DNA from: Gammaproteobacteria bacterium
GTDB lineage: Bacteria > Pseudomonadota > Gammaproteobacteria > SZUA-229
Assembly: GCA_030595185.1 (NCBI GenBank)
Contig: JAUVDT010000006.1
Span: 1-47,369 of the forward strand
Direction of reading: 5' to 3'
DNA: 47,369 bases
How positions within the stretch are numbered: position 1 is the stretch's first letter; each line of letters starts with the position of its first letter. A model generated the notes under the pieces. The model saw only the letters and a program-made list of their open reading frames with translations. It was not told the DNA's origin and searched no databases. Of this stretch, positions 36,719 through 45,472 are shown piece by piece. The position numbers and the translations under genes were made by a program.

Positions 36719-37690
36719 ATGACCTTGCAAGCATCCACTAAAGCAATATGCCTGGATATTAAAGCAACGGATATAAACGACTTGTGTCTGGATTCTTTAA
36801 ATCAATTAGATATTGATTGGCAATTCCAGGATAAAACAAATGCAACTGAAGTGGCGGCGTTGATTAAAGGGAAGGCAGTGGTTGTTACCAATAAAGTAGT
36901 TTTGGATCGACAGTTGATTGAAAATGCCAGCGATTTAAAACTGATTTGCATATCAGCGACAGGAACCAATAATGTCGATTTACAGGCAGCCAGAGAAAAG
37001 GGCATCGATGTATGTAATGTAACGGCATACGCAACATCTTCTGTGGTTCAATATGTCTTTACTGTTTTACTGACTTTAATGAGTCGATTGCCAGAGCATC
37101 AGCAAGCAGTCGTGAATGGGGAGTGGTCGAAAAGCGAAGCCTTTTGTTTGCTTGATTATCCCTTTCATGAGTTGGCCGGTAAAACACTCGGTATTGTTGG
37201 CTATGGTGAGTTGGGCCAGGCAGTTGCAAACATTGCTAAGTCATTCGGTATGACTGTTTTGTTAGCATCAAGAAACGATGCCGATACTCGAGATAATCGT
37301 ATACCGCTTAATGACCTGCTTGCTCTTGTTGATGTACTGAGTTTGCATTGCCCATTAACTCAAGAAACTAAGAATTTAATCTCTCTTGAACAAATAATGC
37401 GCTTGCCCAAAGGTGCCATTCTAATTAATAGTGCACGTGGTGGTGTTGTGGATGAAAAGGCTTTGCTTAGCGCAATTCAAAATGGTCATTTAGGGGGTGC
37501 AGCAACGGATGTGTTAACAACTGAGCCGCCACCAAAAGAGCATTTATTATTACAAAACAAATACCCTAACTTAATTGTGACACCTCATATTGCATGGGCA
37601 AGTATTGAGTCGCGTCAGCGCTTAATTGATCAGGTGGCATTTAATATATCGGAATACTTTTTAGGAAGACCACGCAATATTGTTAATTAA
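36719..37690 (+). CDS. D-2-hydroxyacid dehydrogenase, glycerate dehydrogenase-like
   Basis: 323-residue NAD(P)-dependent dehydrogenase. The dinucleotide motif is GIVGYGELGQAVA; the catalytic Arg lies in NSARGGVVDE, the Glu in the following helix region and the His in VTPHIAWAS. The sequence resembles HprA-type hydroxypyruvate reductase/glycerate dehydrogenase (VTAYATSSVVQYVF, WSKSEAFC), an enzyme of the serine cycle and glycerate metabolism. No serine-cycle partners are present here, so the role is inferred from similarity alone. Confidence 0.88.
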   Translation: MTLQASTKAICLDIKATDINDLCLDSLNQLDIDWQFQDKTNATEVAALIKGKAVVVTNKVVLDRQLIENASDLKLICISATGTNNVDLQAAREKGIDVCNVTAYATSSVVQYVFTVLLTLMSRLPEHQQAVVNGEWSKSEAFCLLDYPFHELAGKTLGIVGYGELGQAVANIAKSFGMTVLLASRNDADTRDNRIPLNDLLALVDVLSLHCPLTQETKNLISLEQIMRLPKGAILINSARGGVVDEKALLSAIQNGHLGGAATDVLTTEPPPKEHLLLQNKYPNLIVTPHIAWASIESRQRLIDQVAFNISEYFLGRPRNIVN

Positions 37691-38106
37691 TCACCTGTCA
37701 CGGTAATAATTAAATTTCTTTGATGCGGGTGTGTTCTGTGTTCCCAGCAATAAACACCTTGCCAAACACCTAAACCGGCATTGCCATTAACAACGGGTAT
37801 GGTCAGTGCTGTTTGCGTGAGTACAGTGCGGATATGTGCTGGCATATCATCCGGCCCTTCGTCCTGATGCAAATATCTGGAGTCACCATCCGGCGCTATT
37901 CGTTCCATAAAACATTCTAAATCGTGTCTAACATCAGGGTCTGCATTTTCGCTAATAATTAATGAAGCACTGGTATGTTTGATAAACACGTTACAAAGCC
38001 CTGTTTTAATTTGGCTATTATGAATGACTTTTTCTATCTCACGAGTAATGTTGTAAGTACCACGGCCAAGCGTATTGATGGTGTGTGTTTCTTGATGTGT
38101 CGTCAT
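37687..38106 (-). CDS. yjbQ: YjbQ family protein (UPF0047)
   Basis: 139-residue secondary thiamine-phosphate synthase-type protein; E. coli YjbQ has weak thiamine phosphate synthase activity, but the real function is unsettled. Conserved pieces are CNVFIKHTSASLIISEN, DVRHDLECFM, GPDDMPAHIRT and the end QGVYCWEHR followed by VTGD. It begins 1 bp after znuA and is probably cotranscribed with it. It overlaps the dehydrogenase stop by 4 bp on the other strand. Confidence 0.93.
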   Translation of the reverse strand: MTTHQETHTINTLGRGTYNITREIEKVIHNSQIKTGLCNVFIKHTSASLIISENADPDVRHDLECFMERIAPDGDSRYLHQDEGPDDMPAHIRTVLTQTALTIPVVNGNAGLGVWQGVYCWEHRTHPHQRNLIITVTGD

Positions 38107-38107
38107 T

Positions 38108-39067
38108 TTAATTCTCAGGTAGTTGTTGGCATTGGTGGTAACCCTCTAACAGAGAATTTATTAGTTTAAAATACAGTTCGGAATCCGGCTTAAACGATTG
38201 CGCTAAAGGGTCGATATGTATCTGAGGGATATTGTGAACAAGGTTACGTGCGACAGAAGGTAAACTTTGTGTATTGTAAATAATGCAATTTATTTTATTT
38301 TTTGTAATGAGTTTATTAACCAGGATTAAGTGTTTGATGCCTGGTGCGTGTTCTTCATCGTTACTGATTGCAATTAATGGTGAAATGTTGATTTGTTTTT
38401 CAAAATATTGGAATGCGTCGTGATAAACCAGGTATTTAAAACTGGCATTATTAAATGCTTTTGTAAGGCTTGTTTTTTGTTTAAGCAAACGAGTGCGAAG
38501 TTTATTTAAATTGGTGTTATATAGCGCTTTTCTTTTTGGATCAGCTATAGCCAGAGTACTTGTCATTTTTGACGCTAAGACTAAAGCGTTATCTATTGAT
38601 AACCAAATGTGAGGATCAATGCTTGCATGATGGTGACTGTCATTGTGATCTGTCGATTTAGCGCTGGAACGGGGCTTTAATAGCGTCAAACCTTTACTGT
38701 CTATCAGTTCAATCACCTGTACCTTTTTAGGCAGGCTATTTAATACACGAGGCATAAAGCCTTCTAACTGTTCACCTATCCAAAACACAATATCGGCATG
38801 TGCCAAAGTACTGCGCTGAGAAGGACGTAAACTATAATGATGTGCTGATTGTGTCTGATCTAATAATAAAATCGGTTTGCCTGATCCTTGCATAATAAAA
38901 CTGAGCAAAGAATGAATTGGCCGAATGGTGGCCACGACTTTCAACTGATTTCCATTTGTTTTTGTATGGGCTTGTTTAATCAGAGAGTTAGACGGCTTCT
39001 CATCTGCTGCTTGCACAGTAGAGAAGGTGAAAAAAGTTAACAATAAAAGACAGCAACGTAATATCAT
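38108..39067 (-). CDS. znuA: Zinc ABC transporter substrate-binding protein ZnuA
   Basis: 319-residue periplasmic zinc-binding protein. A Sec signal peptide (1-21, ending VQAADE) is followed by the metal-site regions IRPIHSLL, QSAHHYSLRPSQ and YHDAFQYFEKQ. The flexible His-rich loop typical of ZnuA is present but short: STDHNDSHHHASIDPHIW. It delivers zinc to ZnuB. It is divergent from znuCB across a 37-bp gap that must hold both promoters; a Zur site is expected there, but no good palindrome was found. Confidence 0.94.
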   Translation of the reverse strand: MILRCCLLLLTFFTFSTVQAADEKPSNSLIKQAHTKTNGNQLKVVATIRPIHSLLSFIMQGSGKPILLLDQTQSAHHYSLRPSQRSTLAHADIVFWIGEQLEGFMPRVLNSLPKKVQVIELIDSKGLTLLKPRSSAKSTDHNDSHHHASIDPHIWLSIDNALVLASKMTSTLAIADPKRKALYNTNLNKLRTRLLKQKTSLTKAFNNASFKYLVYHDAFQYFEKQINISPLIAISNDEEHAPGIKHLILVNKLITKNKINCIIYNTQSLPSVARNLVHNIPQIHIDPLAQSFKPDSELYFKLINSLLEGYHQCQQLPEN

Positions 39068-39104
39068 AGGCGCATGATAATTTATTCGTTAGCAGAATGA
39101 AATA

Positions 39105-39920
39105 ATGACCGAACAGTTAATTTCAGTAGAAAAGGCAAAACTGTCGTTTTCAGGCCGGCTTGTGTTGCAAGATGTTGATCTCGTCGTCAATCGCGGTGAA
39201 ATTGTAACCATTATCGGGCCTAACGGTGCGGGTAAAAGTTGCCTGGTTAAAGGCTTGCTGGGTTTAATCGATTTTGACCACGGTACAGTCAATAAAATAA
39301 ACAATTTGAAAATAGCTTACGTACCTCAAAAATTGCATATTGATGAGACGATGCCACTCAGTGTTGCTCGTTTTTTGAAAATGGTGCCAGCGGTGAGTAC
39401 TGCAAATGTGCACGAAGTTTTGCAGGAAGTGAAATTACAAAACCTTGAACAGTCGGCGATACAAGATTTATCGGGTGGCGAATTACAGCGATTGTTATTA
39501 GCCCGGGTTATTCTGCAAAGCCCCGATCTAGTGGTGTTAGATGAACCGGCACAAGGTGTTGATGTGATCGGTCAGCAAGAGCTATATCAGCTCATTGCCT
39601 CGATTCGAGATCGCTATAACTGCGGTATCTTAATGGTTTCACATGATTTGCACCTGGTGATGGAAGCGACCGATCGCGTACTTTGTTTAAACCGGCATAT
39701 CTGTTGTACCGGTCACCCGGATGCGATCAGCAAACACCCTGAATATTTACGATTGTTTGGCGATGCGATGGATGGTTTTGCGGTGTATACGCATCACCAT
39801 GACCATGAGCACGACAGTCATGGCAATGTCGTGCCATTGGGTAGTGGTTGCCAACATTGGGATGACGCAGCGGGTTGTCGCCAGGAATCATGCACGAACC
39901 CGGAGCATGATCATGGATGA
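39105..39920 (+). CDS. znuC: Zinc ABC transporter ATP-binding protein ZnuC
   Basis: 271-residue ATPase of the zinc importer. Walker A is GPNGAGKS, signature LSGGELQRLLLAR, Walker B LVVLDEPAQGVD, H-loop MVSHDLH. The ZnuC marker LNRHICCTGHP is present. After the usual HHHDHEHDSHG it has an extra tail with three more Cys and several His residues (CQHWDDAAGCRQESC, then EHDHG), longer than in E. coli, possibly a metal-sensing or storage tail. It overlaps znuB by 8 bp. Confidence 0.94.
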   Translation: MTEQLISVEKAKLSFSGRLVLQDVDLVVNRGEIVTIIGPNGAGKSCLVKGLLGLIDFDHGTVNKINNLKIAYVPQKLHIDETMPLSVARFLKMVPAVSTANVHEVLQEVKLQNLEQSAIQDLSGGELQRLLLARVILQSPDLVVLDEPAQGVDVIGQQELYQLIASIRDRYNCGILMVSHDLHLVMEATDRVLCLNRHICCTGHPDAISKHPEYLRLFGDAMDGFAVYTHHHDHEHDSHGNVVPLGSGCQHWDDAAGCRQESCTNPEHDHG

Positions 39921-40701
39921 TTTTGTCTACAGAGCATTATTTGCCGGTTTGGCTGTGGCGCTACTTACCGGGCCATTAGGCTGTTTGGTTGTGTGGCGGA
40001 GAATGGCATATTTTGGTGATACTCTGGCGCATTCAGCATTGCTCGGTGTGGCATTGTCGATGCTATGGAGCATTAATCCTGTTTTTGGTGTGGCTTTATT
40101 AGGTTTGGTGATTGCTATCAGCTTAGTTTGGCTGCAACGCAATCAAGACTTAGCCAGCGATACATTACTAGGTATTCTCGCACACACCTCCCTAGGCTTA
40201 GGTTTGGTTGTGATCGCAATTTTACAGTCTCGCGGTATGCGAATTGACCTTAATGCGTATTTATTCGGTGATATATTAGCGGTTAGTCAAAATGAGTTGT
40301 GGCTTATTTTTGCAAGTGCCGGCATTTTATTGCCCATTATTGCGTGGCTGTGGCGACCCATGATCGCGATCTCAGTGCATGAAGACCTTGCGCGAGTTGA
40401 AGGGGTTGCGGTTGTAAAAACTCGACTGGTGTTTATGTTGTTAATGGCGGTTGTCGTGGCTGTGGCAATGAAAATTACTGGTATTTTATTAATCACCGCT
40501 TTATTAATTATTCCGCCGGCAGCAGCGAGAAGGTTTGCATCCTCGCCAGAACAGATGGCTATCATCGCGATTGTACTGGGTATGCTGGCGGTAATGATGG
40601 GCTTGTTTTCATCACTGCAGTGGGATACGCCAACTGGCCCGAGTATGGTTGTGGCAGCGGCTGGCTTGTTTTTTGTGTCTCGACTTAAACGAAAGAGTTA
40701 A
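39913..40701 (+). CDS. znuB: Zinc ABC transporter permease ZnuB
   Basis: 262-residue inner-membrane permease with about seven to eight TM segments. The start MDDFVYRALFAGLAVALLTGPLG at ATG 39913 is preceded by GGAG seven bases upstream and matches ZnuB; longer in-frame readings from 39721 only shadow znuC. WRRMAYFGDTLAHSALLGVAL and RVEGV-type coupling region (DLARVEGVAVVKTR) are typical. LIIPPAAARRFA near the C-terminus completes the family pattern. Confidence 0.94.
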   Translation: MDDFVYRALFAGLAVALLTGPLGCLVVWRRMAYFGDTLAHSALLGVALSMLWSINPVFGVALLGLVIAISLVWLQRNQDLASDTLLGILAHTSLGLGLVVIAILQSRGMRIDLNAYLFGDILAVSQNELWLIFASAGILLPIIAWLWRPMIAISVHEDLARVEGVAVVKTRLVFMLLMAVVVAVAMKITGILLITALLIIPPAAARRFASSPEQMAIIAIVLGMLAVMMGLFSSLQWDTPTGPSMVVAAAGLFFVSRLKRKS

Positions 40702-40750
40702 CTGTAAAGTTTTATCCGGTAAATCTCATTAAACTCTTAGGGTAATTGAT

Positions 40751-41113
40751 TTGAAAAAAGTAGTCATTCTTGGAGCCAGTCCTAAAGCCAGTCGCTTTGC
40801 TTATAAAGCACTCGTTAAGCTGAAGAAAAAGGGACATGAAGTATTGCCTGTGCATCCAAAAGCTGAAGAAATAGAAGGCATGAAAGTCTTTTCGTCATTA
40901 GCGGATATTAATTGTGATATCGATACCGTCACTTTATATGTTGGGCCGGAGCGCATGATAAAGTTGGTGCAAGATGTGTGTGCATTAAAGCCACGTAGAG
41001 TTATTTTTAATCCCGGTACTGAGTCTGACGACATTCAGCAACAGTTTGAACAAACAGGTATTGAATGTGTGCGTGACTGTACATTGATCATGCTCGATGA
41101 AAACCGATTCTAA
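40751..41113 (+). CDS. CoA-binding domain protein
   Basis: 120-residue Rossmann-fold protein of the CoA_binding_2 family (YccU-like). Visible are the opening VVILGASPKASRFAYKA, the PVHPKAEEIEG segment, and FNPGTES. The start is TTG, with TAGGG eight bases upstream; no in-frame ATG or GTG exists nearby. Function is unknown. greB follows 13 bp later, so they probably share a transcript. Confidence 0.85.
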   Translation: MKKVVILGASPKASRFAYKALVKLKKKGHEVLPVHPKAEEIEGMKVFSSLADINCDIDTVTLYVGPERMIKLVQDVCALKPRRVIFNPGTESDDIQQQFEQTGIECVRDCTLIMLDENRF

Positions 41114-41126
41114 AGCGAAAAAATAA

Positions 41127-41633
41127 ATGGGACGTTATCGAGCACCACAAAAACCTGGTTCTAAATACATTACAGCAGAAGGTCATCAGCACCTGGCAAC
41201 AGAGCTGGATCACTTATGGTTTGAATTAAGGCCTGAAGTAACACGCGCTGTCAGTACTGCAGCGGCAGAAGGCGATCGTTCAGAAAATGCAGAGTACATC
41301 TATCGCAAAAAACAATTACGTCAAATTGATAGTCGAGTACGTTTTTTACGAAAAAGATTAGAAAATATGAAGGTTGTAACAACTATTCCAGATAACCAGG
41401 AAAAAGTTTTTTTTGGTGCATGGGTCACGGTTGAAGATGAAGCCGGTGAAGAACAAACATATCGAATTGTAGGCCCTGATGAATTTGATATGGATGAAGT
41501 TTATATCAGTATGGACTCTCCGGTTGCAAAAGCGTTATTGGGGAAAAGTCTGGACGATGAAGTGAATCTCATTTTACCGGGCGGTAAAAAAACAATATTC
41601 ATTATTGATATGAAATATAAAACTATGGAATAA
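41127..41633 (+). CDS. greB: Transcription elongation factor GreB
   Basis: 168-residue factor that stimulates transcript cleavage by backtracked RNA polymerase. The N-terminal coiled coil holds the two acidic tip residues in AAAEGDRSENAEYIYRKK, and the RQIDSRVRFLRKRLE stretch is GreB-like. The C-terminal FKBP-like domain includes RIVGPDEFDMDEVYISMDSPVAKALLG in pieces typical of GreB rather than GreA (no further cysteine or insertion). An imperfect hairpin follows the stop. Confidence 0.95.
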   Translation: MGRYRAPQKPGSKYITAEGHQHLATELDHLWFELRPEVTRAVSTAAAEGDRSENAEYIYRKKQLRQIDSRVRFLRKRLENMKVVTTIPDNQEKVFFGAWVTVEDEAGEEQTYRIVGPDEFDMDEVYISMDSPVAKALLGKSLDDEVNLILPGGKKTIFIIDMKYKTME

Positions 41634-41638
41634 AGACT

Positions 41639-41680
41639 ACCCGCAAGATAGCCTGTGACGGCGTGCATCATGCGGGTTTG
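41639..41680 (+). terminator. Possible weak terminator after greB
   Basis: ACCCGCA (41639-41645) and TGCGGGT (41671-41677) form a perfect 7-bp stem around a 25-base loop, followed by only two T residues. It begins six bases after the greB stop. Confidence 0.4.
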
Positions 41681-42073
41681 GATGAGCTGATTGAGCCCTT
41701 ATATGTTAGACCTAAGTCTATAGTCGACACCTGATTTATCTGGAATTCTCCTCTTAAGATAAACTCGTTTTTATTTACCGAGCTTCTGTTTATAAATCGT
41801 GTTGGGAACATAAAATAATGCTTTCCAACTGGTGTAATATAAATTTATATGCAAACCGTTAAACAAACAAATTAAAGTTTTTAATACCTCTGATTAATTG
41901 ATATTAAAAACTAATCGATTCCTTCCACAAAGTAATAAGTATGCCGCCTAAGCTATTGTTTGCTGTGTTTTATTTACCAAAAATCACTCTCATCATAAGA
42001 AAAATTCATGACCGTATGATTTAAAAAATATATTTTGTTTTGATGTATATCAACATACCTATAGCAGTATTTT
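41681..42073. other. Long intergenic gap before nitronate monooxygenase
   Basis: This is most of the 476-bp gap between greB and the next gene. It is AT-rich without a convincing frame. It holds a palindrome-like site TTAGAC-CTAA-GTCTAT at 41706-41721, similar to the one before the ABC operon, and an inverted repeat GTTGGGA/TTCCAAC (about 41801-41830, one G-U pair). On the minus strand around 41925-41960 a few codons resemble a GGDEF C-terminus, too weakly to call. Confidence 0.4.
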
Positions 42074-42098
42074 CTAATAATGTAGTACGTATTATTAG
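42074..42098. promoter_or_regulatory. Inverted repeat just upstream of the nitronate monooxygenase start
   Basis: CTAATAAT (42074-42081) and ATTATTAG (42091-42098) are perfect 8-bp arms with a 9-base spacer, directly before the Shine-Dalgarno AGGATAGG. It could be a repressor operator or a 5'-UTR hairpin affecting translation. Confidence 0.45.
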
Positions 42099-42109
42099 CA
42101 GGATAGGTC

Positions 42110-43258
42110 ATGATGATTAAAACAGATTTTCCATTATTAACAATTAGAGGAAAAACACTATTACCAATCTTTCAAGGAGGAATGGGGGTTGGTGTATCGG
42201 CTCATAAATTGGCGGGTACTGTGGCAAAAGAAGGCGGTATAGGCACTATCGCAAGTATCGATTTGCGGATACATCATCCCGATTTACTGGAACTCAGTAA
42301 TAAATCCCGTAATGCTGAAGTTATAGATGAATGTAATTTAATTGCATTAGATCGTGAAATTAAAGCAGCAAGAAAAATAGCGCCGGATGGTTTTATTGCG
42401 ATTAATACGATGAAAGCAGTAGCTTCGCATAAGCTATTAGTGCAACAGGCGTGTAAAAGTGGCGCGGATGCTATTGTAATGGGAGCTGGTTTGCCACTTG
42501 ACCTGCCAGAAATGACAGCTGGTTATGATATTGCCTTAATACCTATTCTTGCTGATGTTAGGGGCGTAAAAGTACTGCTTAAACGCTGGATGAGAAAAGG
42601 CGTTAAACCCGATGCGATTATTTTAGAACACCCGAAATATGCCGGTGGCCATTTAGGGGCCACAAAGCCTGAAGAAATAGGGCATGAGCGGTATGATTTT
42701 TCCACTTTATTGTCTGAAGTGAATAAATTATTTGATGATTTAGGCATTGAACGCATTCCGTTAATTGCTGCCGGTGGCATTAATTCTCATGAAGAGATAG
42801 AAGAATTATTTAAACTGGGTGCTAGTGGTGTGCAGTTAGGTACGGCATTTGCTGTTACCGAAGAAGGTGATGCCGATGACACATTTAAACATACATTAAT
42901 AGATGCAAAGCCAGACGATATTGTTACTTTTTTAAGTACAGCGGGTTTACCTGCACGAGCGATTAAAACACCGTGGTTAATGAAGTATTTGAAGCGAGAG
43001 GAAAAACTAAGGGAAAAAGCGACTCCTGAACGGGCTAAGTGTGCTGGTTGGGCAGAATGTTTATCTCATTGTGGCTTTCGTGATGGGAACCCTTCTGCTG
43101 GGCAGTTTTGTATTTTGAAACAACTGGAGTTTGCTGTGCAAGGAAACTATGAAAAAGGTTTGTTTTTTCGAGGTTCAGAACCAATGATCTTTTCTGACAA
43201 AATACACCCTGTACATGATGTGATGCAATATTTGTTAACAGGAGAGTTAGCAGCATAA
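42110..43258 (+). CDS. Nitronate monooxygenase family flavoprotein
   Basis: 382-residue FMN-dependent TIM-barrel protein of the 2-nitropropane dioxygenase family, expected to oxidise alkyl nitronates. Family features are PIFQGGMGVGVSAHKLA, GGHLGATKPEE, LIAAGGINSHEEIEELFKLGA and GVQLGTAFAVTEE. The C-terminal part has four cysteines in KCAGWAECLSHCGFRDGN and QFC, resembling a metal or Fe-S site and not needed in classical NMOs, so it may belong to a separate subgroup. ATG 42110 and ATG 42113 are both possible starts. It is convergent with the antiporter gene. Confidence 0.85.
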   Translation: MMIKTDFPLLTIRGKTLLPIFQGGMGVGVSAHKLAGTVAKEGGIGTIASIDLRIHHPDLLELSNKSRNAEVIDECNLIALDREIKAARKIAPDGFIAINTMKAVASHKLLVQQACKSGADAIVMGAGLPLDLPEMTAGYDIALIPILADVRGVKVLLKRWMRKGVKPDAIILEHPKYAGGHLGATKPEEIGHERYDFSTLLSEVNKLFDDLGIERIPLIAAGGINSHEEIEELFKLGASGVQLGTAFAVTEEGDADDTFKHTLIDAKPDDIVTFLSTAGLPARAIKTPWLMKYLKREEKLREKATPERAKCAGWAECLSHCGFRDGNPSAGQFCILKQLEFAVQGNYEKGLFFRGSEPMIFSDKIHPVHDVMQYLLTGELAA

Positions 43259-43268
43259 GTCGAAATTA

Positions 43269-44435
43269 TTAGTCCTGATTTAACCGGCTATTATTTGAAA
43301 TAGGTGTTGGGTACTTTAATACTACCCAATAAGTAGAGAATATAAACGATGAAATGGTTGCGACCTGAATAAGCATCGCGCCTTCCTGTGTTAATAAACC
43401 CATCGAAAGTGCCGAGAAAGCAACTAGTAATGAAAATTCACTGGACTGAGATAATCGTGCCGCTAGTTCTCTAGACGCTTCTAGTGGCTCACCAAACCAG
43501 CTGAAGGCCTGACGAAAAACTAAGGCTTTAAAGGGTACGATTAAAGCACCGAATAGAATTGCGGCGAATAAAAGCTTTAAATTCATATCTAAGTTTAGTT
43601 GAGCGCCAACAGCAAAGAAAAATAAAATGAGAAAAAATTCTCGTAGTGGTTTCAAGTGCTCTGCAATGACCTGAGCAATTATGCAAGAAGCAATAGAAAG
43701 GCCTGCAACAAAAGCGCCTAGTTCGTAGGACAGTCCCATAAGGTGTGCGCATTCAGCCCAAAGTAGACACCAGGCTAAAGTAGCAAGAAAAGTATACTCC
43801 TGCACCATATCAAATTTTTGTAGTAAAGGCGTCATGATGTATTTGACGCCCATTAAGGCGAGTAGCCAAATGATACTGAATTTTCCAATTAAAAAAGCAA
43901 ATGTTATTAATGTGCTTTCACCTTTTTCACCAGTAATGAAAAGAATAATAAGAATCGCAAGAATGTCCTGAATCAGTAGAACACTGGTCATGATCTCGCC
44001 TTTGCGTTTATGGTGTAGTGTTGTTGTAGGAATTAACTTAAGGCTAATAACGGTGCTAGAAAACATCATTGCAACAGCAAAAACAAGTACATTGTTTATA
44101 TCAAAACTTAGCATTAAAGCAAATACTGCAGCGCTTAAAGCAAAAACCAGCGATGTACCTATTGTTAATGGTGAGGTCTTTTTAAAAAGATGCATTAACT
44201 TACTGGGCTGAAGATTAAGTCCAATTAAAAAAAGCAGCAGAATAATACCAAAATGAGAAAATTGCTCGATTTGCTCGGTGTCTTTAATGAGACCGTATCC
44301 ACTGGGCCCAATTGCAATACCTGCTGCGATATAAGCGATGATGATAGGCTGTTTAGCGTAGAGGAATAATGTACCTAAGACGGCGGCACCAATGATGATA
44401 GCGCTAAGTTGAAAAATGATATTATCAATAACCAT
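43269..44435 (-). CDS. CPA2 family cation:proton antiporter (Kef-type membrane domain)
   Basis: 388-residue inner-membrane protein with about 12 hydrophobic segments. IAYIAAGIAIGPSG, ILLLFLIGLNL, FSSTVISLKLI and LLIQDILAI (with the ion-site QD) are typical of the KefB/KefC group. GAFVAGLSIAS and FFAVGAQLN continue the family pattern. The C-terminal RCK/TrkA-N regulatory domain of Kef proteins is missing; the protein ends soon after the last TM segment. The transported cation (K+ or Na+) cannot be told. Confidence 0.88.
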   Translation of the reverse strand: MVIDNIIFQLSAIIIGAAVLGTLFLYAKQPIIIAYIAAGIAIGPSGYGLIKDTEQIEQFSHFGIILLLFLIGLNLQPSKLMHLFKKTSPLTIGTSLVFALSAAVFALMLSFDINNVLVFAVAMMFSSTVISLKLIPTTTLHHKRKGEIMTSVLLIQDILAILIILFITGEKGESTLITFAFLIGKFSIIWLLALMGVKYIMTPLLQKFDMVQEYTFLATLAWCLLWAECAHLMGLSYELGAFVAGLSIASCIIAQVIAEHLKPLREFFLILFFFAVGAQLNLDMNLKLLFAAILFGALIVPFKALVFRQAFSWFGEPLEASRELAARLSQSSEFSLLVAFSALSMGLLTQEGAMLIQVATISSFIFSTYWVVLKYPTPISNNSRLNQD

Positions 44436-44534
44436 TTATTACCCATTGAATTCAAATTGAATTATTTTTAATACTAACGGAGTTTGGATAAGAAAGGGAA
44501 GTGTTTTTATTTTATGCATAAAGATGTGGGTAAA

Positions 44535-44570
44535 TCACAGGAGAATGCATATATCTGTCTTTTCCTGTGA
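44535..44570 (-). terminator. Inverted repeat downstream of the sulfurtransferase gene
   Basis: TCACAGGA (44535-44542) and TCCTGTGA (44563-44570) are perfect 8-bp arms with a 20-base loop in the gap between the sulfurtransferase and antiporter genes, both leftward. There is no T-run, so termination is uncertain and an operator is equally possible. Confidence 0.35.
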
Positions 44571-44587
44571 CTGGTTTTAAAAATTAT

Positions 44588-45472
44588 TTAACATTTAGTG
44601 CAGCCTTTTACTAAAGGCACTTTTTTGTTCTGTGAATATTCTGCCATAGAACCATCATATAACTTTACATTTTCGAAGCCCATGCTGCGTAGAGTGAGAT
44701 AGGTTTGCGATGCCCGATGTCCCGATCGGCAATAAGTGATAATGCTTTGTTTTTTATTACTGAAATCGATGTGGTTTTGCTGTTTTCTTATTTGAGCTTC
44801 GTTTTTTATAATAAATGCCTTTTCAAAGTCGATATTATCTTGCCAGTTCCAAAGAGCAGCTTTAGGAATATGTCCCGTACGTGGAAATTTAGGGTGACCT
44901 ATATATTCATCTTTAGAACGTGCATCAATTAGCAGGCTGTTGGTTGTTTTAATTATATTAATGTCTACAAGGTTATCTCGTTTTGAAGAGCCATTACTTG
45001 TATAGCGGGTTGGTAACCGTTTGGTGTTTTTGTTGTTAACTCTGCGGTTTTCGTTAATCCATTTAACTAAACCACCATTAAGCACAGAAACACGTTTGTG
45101 GCCAACTTGTTCCAGTTGCCAGAATAAACGACCTGCATTGAATCCACCCATATCATCGTAAATGATAATGTAGCTATTATTGCTTAAACCATATTTTGAT
45201 AAAATTTGCATGAAATAGTTATTAGGTATTTGCATTGAAACTTTATCGTGTTTACGTTTATAGACAATCTCGCTGTAATCGATGTGGATGGAGCCTGGTA
45301 TATGAAAACGTAAGTGCTGTGTATGGTCGCTGGTATCAATAACAACTACGTCTTTATTGTTAATGTTTTTGGCTAACCAATCTGTTTCAACGAGTACAGG
45401 TGACGCTATTGTCTGGACAGGCATTAGTTGAGTAGTGATAAACAACGTTACAAGTACTAATATTCTTTTCAT
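44588..45472 (-). CDS. Periplasmic tandem-rhodanese sulfurtransferase
   Basis: 294-residue thiosulfate/mercaptopyruvate sulfurtransferase-like protein, moving sulfane sulfur to a thiol acceptor. A Sec signal peptide (about 1-24, TIAS cleavage region) predicts a periplasmic place. An inactive N-terminal rhodanese domain (DTSDHTQHLRFHIPGSIHID) is followed by the catalytic one with Cys in ITYCRSGHRASQ, intermediate between thiosulfate and mercaptopyruvate types. The protein ends in a CxxC motif (GCTKC), unusual for the family. AGGA precedes the ATG at good distance. No sulfur-oxidation genes are next to it. Confidence 0.9.
   Translation of the reverse strand: MKRILVLVTLFITTQLMPVQTIASPVLVETDWLAKNINNKDVVVIDTSDHTQHLRFHIPGSIHIDYSEIVYKRKHDKVSMQIPNNYFMQILSKYGLSNNSYIIIYDDMGGFNAGRLFWQLEQVGHKRVSVLNGGLVKWINENRRVNNKNTKRLPTRYTSNGSSKRDNLVDINIIKTTNSLLIDARSKDEYIGHPKFPRTGHIPKAALWNWQDNIDFEKAFIIKNEAQIRKQQNHIDFSNKKQSIITYCRSGHRASQTYLTLRSMGFENVKLYDGSMAEYSQNKKVPLVKGCTKC

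Noticed and set aside
39068-39104. Zur operator between znuA and znuC
   Set aside because: Expected by function, but no convincing AT-rich palindrome of the Zur type could be seen in the 37 bp.
39721-39912. N-terminal extension of the ZnuB frame
   Set aside because: This part overlaps znuC in another frame and is not ZnuB-like; the true start is ATG 39913 with GGAG upstream.
41921-41965. Second GGDEF relic on the minus strand (AAYLLLCGRNRLVFN)
   Set aside because: Only a handful of residues fit (GRNRLV), and a stop lies directly upstream; too weak to call.
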